From NCBI GenBank assembly GCA_027076245.1, contig JALTKC010000182.1, forward strand, positions 1-6,001: DNA of 6,001 bases, written 5' to 3'. Shown here one piece after another: positions 1 through 6,001 of this stretch. The translations under genes were made by a program, and so were the position numbers. Under the pieces are notes generated by a model. The model was not told where the DNA came from. It was given only the letters and a program-made list of their open reading frames with translations, and searched no databases. How positions within the stretch are numbered: position 1 is the stretch's first letter; every line of letters starts with the position of its first letter. The DNA is from Gammaproteobacteria bacterium (lineage in GTDB: Bacteria > Pseudomonadota > Gammaproteobacteria > GRL18).

Positions 1-592
1 TTATGCAAAAAAAATTCAGCACTATACGACAGTATTTCTTGATTCCCCCATGGCGATTTCAGCCACAGAAATTTTTAGAAGACATCCTGAATGCTATGAT
101 GCAGATACTATGAAAATATTTGATAAGGGAAATGATCCTTTTTATATACCGGGCCTGCATTTTACCCGTGAAACTTCTGACTCAATGGCCATTAATATGG
201 TAGAGCGCGGGGCCGTTATTATGGCTGGTTCTGGTATGTGTACCGGGGGAAGAATTCGTCATCATCTTAAACATAATTTATGGAATAAACACAATAGCAT
301 TGTATTTGTTGGTTATGCTGCTCAGGGTACACTGGCACGGCGCATTGTTGATGGGGCCGAAGTGGTTAAAATTTTTGGTGAAGAGATCCCTGTAAAAGCC
401 GATGTTCATACTATCGGTGGTTTTTCTGCTCATGCGGATCAGTCGGAATTACTACAATGGCACAGCCAGACAGGTAATCCTGCTACCACATTCCTGGTAC
501 ATGGTGAAGAAAAAAGCATGCATGTTTTTGCTAAAAAGCTACATAATCACAATGTAAAAATTCCAGAACTGCACCAGAAATATACTTTATAA
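1..592 (+). CDS. Beta-CASP metallo-beta-lactamase-fold RNA exonuclease-like protein (C-terminal part, 5' partial)
   Basis: This is the C-terminal part of a beta-CASP family nuclease (COG1236/YSH1-like, related to CPSF-73 and bacterial RNA-processing MBL enzymes), which cleave or trim RNA in the cytoplasm using two zinc ions. The frame is open from base 2 to the TAA at 590-592, giving 196 visible residues. The ATG at 50 is internal, because family sequence (VFLDSPMA at 32-55) runs straight through it. Visible family marks are the cap-domain DSPMA, the glycine-rich GSGMCTGGRI (227-256) followed by HHL, the VGYAAQGTL segment, motif B histidine in SAHAD (codon 431-433) and motif C histidine in LVHGE (codon 500-502). 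Motifs 1-4 and motif A, which carry most zinc ligands, lie upstream of the window. Family members are usually about 450 residues, so over half is missing here only because of the window edge. The 3' end looks intact. The physiological RNA substrate cannot be told. Confidence 0.9.
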   Translation, partial: YAKKIQHYTTVFLDSPMAISATEIFRRHPECYDADTMKIFDKGNDPFYIPGLHFTRETSDSMAINMVERGAVIMAGSGMCTGGRIRHHLKHNLWNKHNSIVFVGYAAQGTLARRIVDGAEVVKIFGEEIPVKADVHTIGGFSAHADQSELLQWHSQTGNPATTFLVHGEEKSMHVFAKKLHNHNVKIPELHQKYTL

Positions 593-680
593 GATATCGT
601 ACAACTTTAAATAAAAAAGCGGAAATTTAACAATAATGACTGATATGCAGTAGATAAAAATTAAATCTATTTTGTTTCAC

Positions 681-953
681 TTATACCCAGTTCCGCATTT
701 TATCCCATAAAGTTTTTCGACTAATACCCAGACAATCAGCAGTGGTAGATATTCGCCATTCATTTTCAGCGAGAGCTTTACGAATATAATTGCATTCACA
801 TTCTTTTACATATTCAGATAAGTTTTCACTACGATGTTTGCTGGTTAAGGACAATATTTGTTTCCAGGTATCCCCAAACAGAATTTCCGGAGTAAGGCTC
901 ATTGCCTGAGAGACAACACAGGCACGTTCCAGGGTATTGCGTAATTCCCGGAT
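681..953 (-). pseudogene. C-terminal remnant of an NtrC-family sigma54-dependent regulator (Fis-type HTH)
   Basis: Read on the minus strand, this stretch begins with IRELRNTLERA, the conserved end of the AAA+ sigma54-activator domain. It continues through a linker into a Fis-type helix-turn-helix ending in LGISRKTLWDKM, with a TAA stop at 681-683. The usual P-G-N before I-R-E-L-R-N is absent: the preceding codons read ELY, and the frame meets a TAA at 987-989. The receiver domain, Walker A and B motifs, GAFTGA loop and arginine fingers are all missing, so no activator function is possible. Roughly 91 of about 450 codons remain. An ATG at 902-900 could give a 73-residue protein holding the complete DNA-binding helix-turn-helix, so expression as a small DNA-binding protein cannot be excluded, but I see no clear ribosome site. 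The most likely reading is a 5'-deleted pseudogene. Confidence 0.75.
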
Positions 954-955
954 AT

Positions 956-1102
956 AAAGTTCACGAAATTGATCCGCTGATCGATTTTATGCACATGCAT
1001 AATGGTGCAAAGCGTGTTATTTCAGATATCGAAGCCACTTATATTTCATCGTATTTAAAAAATAAATTATCTTCCAAACCTACTACTCATTCTGTTAAGT
1101 AA
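956..1102 (+). pseudogene. C-terminal tail of an unidentified + strand protein (5'-truncated)
   Basis: About 48 codons are open in one frame and end with TAA at 1100-1102. The frame stays open upstream to a TTG at 902, but bases up to about 953 are the antisense of the sigma54-regulator remnant, so only the part from roughly 956 can belong to this gene. There is no ATG with a ribosome site at its head; the in-frame ATGs at 989 and 995 come late. The stretch reads FMHMHNGAK, then an acidic segment and ISSYLKNKL. The shape (Met/His, small loop, amphipathic helix ending in YL) faintly recalls the last helix of class I c-type cytochromes, but no CxxCH is present and the similarity is weak. I do not recognise the family. 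It may be the tail of a divergent neighbour of the lost regulator. Confidence 0.35.
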
Positions 1103-1119
1103 AATTCAATGTGATTTTA

Positions 1120-1148
1120 GTTACATTAATTCTCAGATAATTTATAAA
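1120..1148 (+). promoter_or_regulatory. Candidate sigma70 promoter for the efflux operon
   Basis: GTTACA at 1120-1125 (4 of 6 matches to TTGACA) is followed after 17 bases by TATAAA at 1143-1148 (5 of 6 matches to TATAAT). Transcription would start near 1155, about 75 bases before the adaptor start codon and just upstream of the 1164-1183 inverted repeat. The region is AT-rich, so chance matches are easy. A second option is the extended -10 TGCTATTCT at 1183-1191, which lacks a good -35. Confidence 0.4.
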
Positions 1149-1163
1149 CTTTATTTTTAAACT

Positions 1164-1183
1164 ATATCTATTTTAATAGATAT
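1164..1183. promoter_or_regulatory. Perfect 9-bp inverted repeat, candidate operator
   Basis: ATATCTATT at 1164-1172 is repeated as its exact reverse complement AATAGATAT at 1175-1183, with a 2-base TT centre. It lies about 47 bases before the adaptor ATG and at about +10 to +29 from the predicted start site, where a bound dimer would block transcription. Two-fold symmetric sites of this size are typical of TetR, MarR or similar dimeric repressors, many of which control efflux pumps. No such regulator gene is in the window. The centre is very AT-rich and the loop is too short for a terminator hairpin. Confidence 0.45.
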
Positions 1184-1230
1184 GCTATTCTTGATTGGGT
1201 ATTTTGTTAAATCCATAAACAGAGAACGGT

Positions 1231-2418
1231 ATGTCTAAATCCTATCATCGCCTGACAACAGTCATTATTGTTTTGCTAATTATTGGTTTTGCGGCCGGAG
1301 CCATTATTTTACGCAAACATCGCACCAGTCAAGTTGCCTCGCTTCCCAATATAGAACCGGTTCCCTGGGCTTTACATACTGTAACCATAAATAAAGGCCG
1401 CCTGTCTCAGGAGTTTTTAGCCCTGGCTACTTTAAACGGCAGCACTGAAATTACTATCAGCAGCCAAATCTCCGGTGAAATTTTACAAATGGGGCCCAGA
1501 GAGGGGATAAAGGTTAAAAAAGGGGACTTGCTGGCTAAAATTTCTGTCAGTGAATTAATAGAACAACGCGCCGGCCTGGAAGCTCAGTTACAGGCAGCAG
1601 AAGCTGAATTATCACGCAGTAAAGATGAATTTGAGCGTCAAAAAAGGCTCATTAAAAAACACCTGACTTCTGAAGAGTTATATGATGCGAAAAAAACAGC
1701 GGCCCTGGCTGCTCAAAAGCAGGTTGATAATTTACAGCGCAGCATTGCCGCACTTAATGTTCGTATTGGCTATGGTACTGTTTATGCACCGGTGGATGCA
1801 CTGATTGCAGCGCGCCTGTCAGAACCGGGCGATATTGCCATGCCTGGAAAAGCCTTATACAAACTGACCATAGACAGTACCGCAAGATTACAGGTTAAGT
1901 TACCCCAACAGATCCTTGAACAGGTACATCCGGGTACCAGAGTTATTCTTACACACGGTAGTTTGAAGCAGCTTGTCCATTTATCCAGAATTTTCCCGGC
2001 ACTGGATGTCCATGCCTTAGGTACGGCAGAAGCCGATTTAAACAGTATGCCTTTTGGTTTACCCAGTGGAGCCAGAATCCCGGCTCATGTTATTTTAAAC
2101 TCAGTTGAAAACGCTCTGATTATTCCACATCGGGCTATAGTGCTAAGTGGTGCATCATCTGCTCATAATGGAATGACCAAAAAAGGCTTTGTTTTTAAAG
2201 TCATTACCAATACGCCATACAAACGACTGAAACGTATTGAAGTTGATATTCTATTAAATTCCCATCAGGCACTTGCCATTAAAAGCAATGAATTACATGA
2301 AGGCGATCAACTGGTTGCTGCCCATGAAAGTGTACTGATTCAGCTTAAAAATAATGATCCGGTCGTAACTGACTCCAAAATTGATTCGAAGTTTAATCGG
2401 ACAGGAATCAGCCAATGA
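1231..2418 (+). CDS. RND efflux periplasmic adaptor subunit (membrane fusion protein, HlyD/MexA-type)
   Basis: This 395-residue protein should bridge the inner-membrane RND pump and an outer-membrane channel across the periplasm. Residues 1-8 are basic, followed by a single hydrophobic segment at about 9-27 and a positively charged stretch (RKHR), which fits an inner-membrane anchor. There is no lipobox cysteine, so it is not a lipoprotein like AcrA. A first lipoyl half lies at about 73-104 (SGEILQ, EGIKVKKGDLLAKI). An alpha-helical coiled-coil hairpin rich in Ala, Glu, Gln and Lys spans about 107-177, and the second lipoyl half is at about 180-215 (YGTVYAPVDA, EPGDI, PGKALYKL). A beta-barrel follows, then a membrane-proximal domain containing ALIIPHRAIV (295-304). 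The last ~25 residues are polar and probably disordered. ATG 1231 is chosen because the anchor starts right after it, with a weak purine-rich AGAGAA at 1221-1226. The stop overlaps the permease start (ATGA), so the two are translationally coupled. The substrate is unknown. Confidence 0.93.
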   Translation: MSKSYHRLTTVIIVLLIIGFAAGAIILRKHRTSQVASLPNIEPVPWALHTVTINKGRLSQEFLALATLNGSTEITISSQISGEILQMGPREGIKVKKGDLLAKISVSELIEQRAGLEAQLQAAEAELSRSKDEFERQKRLIKKHLTSEELYDAKKTAALAAQKQVDNLQRSIAALNVRIGYGTVYAPVDALIAARLSEPGDIAMPGKALYKLTIDSTARLQVKLPQQILEQVHPGTRVILTHGSLKQLVHLSRIFPALDVHALGTAEADLNSMPFGLPSGARIPAHVILNSVENALIIPHRAIVLSGASSAHNGMTKKGFVFKVITNTPYKRLKRIEVDILLNSHQALAIKSNELHEGDQLVAAHESVLIQLKNNDPVVTDSKIDSKFNRTGISQ

Positions 2419-5400
2419 CTTTTGCAGAACGTTTATTAAAACAACCCCATGCGATTCTTGCGGGCACTATTATTGCCTTGATTCTTGGCTGGATGGGATT
2501 TGTTAATATACCGACCAACCTGTTTCCAAATACTGACCGACCTACTATTTCAGTGGTTGTTCAGTGGCCCGGAGCTACTACTGAGGACGTTGCCAATGAA
2601 GTCACTCACGCCCTGGAAGTACGGTTATCTGCCATAGATGGCGTACGTAAAGTCTCGTCAACATCCAGAGATGAGGTGGCAGCCGTTCAGGTAGAGTTTG
2701 AATACGATAATGAAATCAATCTGGCTGCAAATGCGGTGAGTACCGAACTGTCCCGGGTCAGGGGACTATTACCGGAAGGTATTCATGAACCACTGATTTT
2801 TAAAATTACCGATGCCGCACGTCCGGTAATGACTCTGGCTGTAACGGCTCAACAGGGTAGTGGTCTGGATCTGGCCCAGGTCAGGCGTATTGCTGAATAT
2901 GACCTGCGTGATACCCTGTTAAACCTGCCCGGCGTTGCCGAAGCAGAAGTCTTTGGTGGCCCGATCCGTCAGGTCAGTATTGATCTGGACAGGGATAAGT
3001 TACTGGCTCATCAACTGGACATTGCTCAGGTGGCTGCCGCACTGGCTCGTTCTAACATCTCCCAACCTGCCGGTCTGGTCTATCGTGACGGTGAACGTTT
3101 ACGTTTGACGGCACAAACTCTGGCTAAGGGACCTGAAGACCTGGCTGCCATATTGATCCCCCTGGACGGTGGACATCATGTCAGAGTTGGGGATCTGGGG
3201 GAAGTACACTGGGGAGCCTCTGATCCCACATCTCTGTATCATGGTAATGGCCGTAATGCCGTGGCCATTGCATTATTACGTTCGGAAAAAGGCTTTGCAC
3301 AACCGGTTATTGACTCCGTAAATCATCATCTAGCAGAGGTTCAAAAGAAGTTTCCCACCCTTAATATACAGGTGGCAGACACCCAGGGACGACTGATTGG
3401 CCTGACAGTCAGTAATATGCTCGATTCCTTGCGTGATGCTATCATCATGACCGTTATTGTTATCCTGCTGTTTATTGGCAATACCCGGGCTGCCTCAGTG
3501 GTGGCTCTTTCACTGCCCATATCCTATCTGTTGACTTTTGCCATCCTGTGGTGGATGGGGTTTGAATTTGATATGGTTACTTTATCTGCCATTATTATCG
3601 CCGTTGGATTACTGGCAGATGATGTCATTGTGGTTATGGAAAATATAGAACGTCGTATGCGTGAACTGGGAGAAAATCGCAGACAGGCAGCTATTCGCGG
3701 TCTGGATGAAATTATCCTGGCCGATACCAGTGGTACCATCAGTACCATTATAGTACTGTTGCCCATCATGTTTATTGGTGGCTATGTTCAAACCGTTTTA
3801 CGCCCCTTAACCGTAACACTGTCCGTTGCACTTATGGCATCTCTGGTGGTATCGGTTACCTTAATCCCCTTATTTGCCCCCTTTATTTTAAAACCCGGTG
3901 CAAAAGATCCGCTGGCCTGGCTGTTAAATCCTTTTACCCGCTTTGTTATGGAGCCATTAAAAAAATTATATCTGTTCCTGGTGTCCTGGGGATTGAATCA
4001 CAGGGCTCTGGTATTGATTTTGTTTTTCTTTTTATTTGTGGTCTCCGCCAGCCAGATGAAGTTACTGGGTCGTGAGATTATGCCCCTGATGGATACCGGT
4101 ATATCAAGAATTACTTTTGAAGCCCAGTCTGATACCGATGATCAACAAATGCAAAAAATTGTAGAGCAGATTGAAAAGACTATACGAGAGCAGATCCCCG
4201 CACAATGGTTAATTTCTGATTCTGTTATTATCGGTTCTGAACCGGGTGTTAAGTCCTTTGGCGCACAGAGATTATTACAACAGGGTGAAATTACCCTGAA
4301 TCTGGTGGATCGTTTTCATCGTGATCGCAGTATTTTTGACATCAATGAATCCTTACGCCAGAGTCTGAGAAAAATTCCCGGCCTTATTACGGCCAATGTT
4401 TCTGTCTATGGCGCAACACCTTTATCCTCGATACGGGCTAATGTTGATGTAATGATTAAAGGCCCGGACCCAAAAGTGCTGGATAAACTGGCTGACCAGG
4501 TGGTAACACGATTAACATCTATCCCAGGTTTAACAGGTGTTGAACGTAGCTGGCAGGGGCATTCCACCCGCCTGGAATTAAATGTTGATCCCTCACTGGC
4601 ACGACTCAATGGTCTGTCCGCATCGGCTATTGCTGAGCAGGTAGCACAGGCAGTAGGTGGGACGTCAGGTGGCCGTTTAAGGGTAATGGGAGAAAACCCC
4701 ATTCCTGTCTGGGTGCGCCTTAAAGATGGTCAACGCAATACAGCTATCGATTTACAGGCAATTAATATTCGTACCAATGATGGCAGCTTTATTCCTCTGG
4801 CCTCTGTTGCCAGCCCACGTATGGTTATTACACCAACAGCCGAAACTCATCAATACCTAGAACCGACCATTGACATACTGGCCTGGCGCAGAAATATTGC
4901 CATTACAACCTTACACGATGAAGTCGCCAACGCACTGGCCGATTTAGACTTGCCACGTGCCTATAGTATTTCCTGGGAAGGTGAATACAAACAATTATCC
5001 GAAACATTTTCCCGACTCGCCAAATCCTTTTTATTAGGTCTGGTTATGTTATATCTTATGCTTAGCGTGACCTTTCGCTCATTTCTTGACCCGCTGGCCA
5101 TTATGGGCAGCTTACCCCTGGCACTGATTGGTGCTGCCTGGGGATTATTATTAGGTGATAAATTTGGTTCCATGCCATCTTTTATGGGAATGATATTATT
5201 AATGGGTATAGTCGTTAATAATGGTATTTTATTAATAGATTTTGCGAAAGTTGCCATAGCAAAGGGCAAAGAGCTCAATCAGGCCTTACTGGATGCGGTA
5301 GAAAAAAGAACCCGTCCGATTTTAATGACGGCAATGTCTTCTGCCGTAGGCATGATCCCTATTGCTCTGGAATGGGCAGTAGGGATAGAACGCCTATCAC

Positions 5401-5525
5401 CACTTGCACTGGTGGCCATTGGTGGATTAATAGCCGGAACATTCCTCACTTTACTGGCCGTACCGGTCTTTTTTTCATTACTGGTTTCCTTACGTCTGAA
5501 AGTTATTAAATCTGGTGAAAGATAA
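2415..5525 (+). CDS. RND efflux transporter permease (HAE-type, AcrB family)
   Basis: A 1036-residue inner-membrane pump, close to the ~1040 of AcrB, which uses proton entry to drive export as a trimer. The fold is complete: TM1 (about 12-30), a large periplasmic loop, TM2-TM7 (about 339-547), a second periplasmic loop, and TM8-TM12 (about 867-1025). TM4 carries the paired aspartates D402 and D403 in GLLADDVIVVMEN, which separates it from heavy-metal CusA/CzcA pumps having a single Asp there. R965 and T972 in RTRPILMT match AcrB R971 and T978. The AcrB K940 position in TM10 is instead Asn (N935 in GIVVNNGILLIDF), as seen in some HAE-like subgroups. Repeat symmetry is clear in the porter domains (WPGATTEDV near 51-59; LNGLSASAIAEQV near 731-743). 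Translation starts inside the adaptor stop codon through a 4-base overlap. No outer-membrane channel gene is nearby, so a TolC-like partner elsewhere is inferred. Substrates cannot be predicted. Confidence 0.95.
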   Translation: MTFAERLLKQPHAILAGTIIALILGWMGFVNIPTNLFPNTDRPTISVVVQWPGATTEDVANEVTHALEVRLSAIDGVRKVSSTSRDEVAAVQVEFEYDNEINLAANAVSTELSRVRGLLPEGIHEPLIFKITDAARPVMTLAVTAQQGSGLDLAQVRRIAEYDLRDTLLNLPGVAEAEVFGGPIRQVSIDLDRDKLLAHQLDIAQVAAALARSNISQPAGLVYRDGERLRLTAQTLAKGPEDLAAILIPLDGGHHVRVGDLGEVHWGASDPTSLYHGNGRNAVAIALLRSEKGFAQPVIDSVNHHLAEVQKKFPTLNIQVADTQGRLIGLTVSNMLDSLRDAIIMTVIVILLFIGNTRAASVVALSLPISYLLTFAILWWMGFEFDMVTLSAIIIAVGLLADDVIVVMENIERRMRELGENRRQAAIRGLDEIILADTSGTISTIIVLLPIMFIGGYVQTVLRPLTVTLSVALMASLVVSVTLIPLFAPFILKPGAKDPLAWLLNPFTRFVMEPLKKLYLFLVSWGLNHRALVLILFFFLFVVSASQMKLLGREIMPLMDTGISRITFEAQSDTDDQQMQKIVEQIEKTIREQIPAQWLISDSVIIGSEPGVKSFGAQRLLQQGEITLNLVDRFHRDRSIFDINESLRQSLRKIPGLITANVSVYGATPLSSIRANVDVMIKGPDPKVLDKLADQVVTRLTSIPGLTGVERSWQGHSTRLELNVDPSLARLNGLSASAIAEQVAQAVGGTSGGRLRVMGENPIPVWVRLKDGQRNTAIDLQAINIRTNDGSFIPLASVASPRMVITPTAETHQYLEPTIDILAWRRNIAITTLHDEVANALADLDLPRAYSISWEGEYKQLSETFSRLAKSFLLGLVMLYLMLSVTFRSFLDPLAIMGSLPLALIGAAWGLLLGDKFGSMPSFMGMILLMGIVVNNGILLIDFAKVAIAKGKELNQALLDAVEKRTRPILMTAMSSAVGMIPIALEWAVGIERLSPLALVAIGGLIAGTFLTLLAVPVFFSLLVSLRLKVIKSGER

Positions 5526-5530
5526 TATTA

Positions 5531-6001
5531 ATGAACCTTGAAGATAATATAAAAATCGCTCAATTGCTGGGTAATATATCAGCCTTAAGAGATCATAAAA
5601 CCAATGAGCATAATATCCGTGTTGCCTATCTTTCAAGCTTACTGGGTAAGAAACTGAATTTAGACAAACAGGCCTTGCAGGGTTTAATGAAAGGTGCCTT
5701 CCTGCATGATATTGGAAAAATTGGTATTCCAGACAAAGTACTATTAAAAAAAGGGCAACTGAATAAAAAGGAATGGGCAATCATGCAACAACATCCTGCA
5801 ATGGGTGTTGAACTGGTCAAGGGTATTGAATGGTTCAATGACGCAGTCCCCGTCATATTGCATCACCATGAGACATATGACGGTTCCGGCTATCCTGGAG
5901 GTTTAAAAAAAGATGAAATCCCCTTGAATGCCCGCATATTTGCAGTGGTTGATGTTTTTGATGCCCTGGTAGCAGAACGTCCCTATAAGAAAGCTTTTTC
6001 C
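5531..6001 (+). CDS. HD-GYP domain protein, probable cyclic-di-GMP phosphodiesterase (3' partial)
   Basis: The first 157 codons of an HD-GYP protein, running open to the window edge. The family hydrolyses cyclic-di-GMP to pGpG or GMP in the cytoplasm. Visible metal-site motifs are H27 (NEHNIRVA), the H59-D60 pair in FLHDIGKIGIPDKVL, H88 in QQHP, H112 and H113 in HHHETYDGSGYP, the signature G120-Y121-P122, and D141 in VVDVFDAL. Together these suggest an active enzyme. The catalytic domain begins about 20 residues after the start, so there is no receiver, PAS, GAF or membrane sensor on the N-terminal side; any partner domain would have to lie C-terminal, outside the window. ATG 5531 is supported by GGTGAAAGA at 5514-5522, about 8 bases upstream. 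It begins 5 bases after the permease TAA, so it is very probably co-transcribed with the efflux genes. Reduced enzymes or ribosome-associated signalling HD proteins are less likely given the intact GYP motif. Confidence 0.92.
   Translation, partial: MNLEDNIKIAQLLGNISALRDHKTNEHNIRVAYLSSLLGKKLNLDKQALQGLMKGAFLHDIGKIGIPDKVLLKKGQLNKKEWAIMQQHPAMGVELVKGIEWFNDAVPVILHHHETYDGSGYPGGLKKDEIPLNARIFAVVDVFDALVAERPYKKAFS

Noticed and set aside
50..52. ATG 50 as the true start of the MBL-fold gene
   Set aside because: The same frame is open to the window edge and encodes the family-typical VFLDSPMA across this ATG, so it is an internal methionine.
651..669. Possible terminator hairpin TAGAT...ATCTA between the MBL gene and the regulator remnant
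   Set aside because: The stem is only 5 bp and AT-rich with mismatches inside, and the T-run is broken. It is not stable enough to call.
902..1102. A full 66-codon + strand gene starting at TTG 902
   Set aside because: The first ~17 codons are the antisense of recognisable sigma54-regulator sequence, there is no convincing ribosome site, and the frame crosses the deletion junction. Only the part from about 956 is kept, as a remnant.
1100..1119. TAAAAT...ATTTTA inverted repeat after the + strand remnant
   Set aside because: It is a 6-bp A/T-only stem with an 8-base loop and no following T-tract; likely chance in AT-rich DNA.
3524..3791. Minus-strand open frames inside the permease gene
   Set aside because: They are antisense to a strongly conserved TM3-TM5 region of the permease and show no family features. 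The same applies to minus-strand frames at 4406-4702 and 4961-5278.
5490..5856. Minus-strand open frames over the start of the HD-GYP gene
   Set aside because: The + strand here encodes complete HD-GYP motifs; the antisense frames have no recognisable domain or ribosome site.
1..6001. CRISPR arrays, tRNA/rRNA genes, insertion sequences or prophage parts
   Set aside because: No regularly spaced direct repeats, cloverleaf-like segments, transposase motifs or terminal inverted repeats were seen, including around the 953-965 junction.

Overview
The window looks like a piece of a Gram-negative, probably gammaproteobacterial, chromosome of moderate to low GC (low-to-mid forties per cent by eye). 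The assignment rests on a tripartite-type RND efflux pair, an HD-GYP cyclic-di-GMP phosphodiesterase and the remains of an NtrC-family sigma54-dependent regulator. Genus cannot be fixed from the sequence alone.

Layout, left to right. (1) Positions 1-592 hold the C-terminal part of a + strand beta-CASP metallo-beta-lactamase-fold RNA-processing nuclease whose start lies outside the window. (2) Positions 593-1102 are a decayed zone. On the - strand is the last ~91 codons of an NtrC-type regulator (end of the sigma54 activator domain plus the Fis-type helix-turn-helix). On the + strand is a short C-terminal tail of an unidentified protein. Both have lost their 5' parts at about the same place, near 953-965, which fits one deletion between two divergent genes. 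(3) Positions 1103-1230 are an AT-rich leader with a plausible sigma70 promoter and a perfect 9-bp inverted repeat. (4) Positions 1231-5525 encode an RND efflux pair: a periplasmic adaptor and a 1036-residue inner-membrane permease joined by an ATGA overlap. (5) From 5531 to the right edge runs the start of a compact HD-GYP protein, 5 bases after the permease stop, so probably in the same transcript.

How the genes fit together. Adaptor and permease would form a proton-driven export pump that needs an outer-membrane TolC-type channel, which is not encoded here. The HD-GYP gene would tie cyclic-di-GMP turnover to expression of the pump. No intact regulator for the operon is in the window; the candidate operator at 1164-1183 suggests one acting from elsewhere. 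I did not find a clearly new system. The most unusual points are the HD-GYP gene attached to an efflux operon, the head-to-head gene remnants, and an Asn in the permease where AcrB has its proton-relay Lys.
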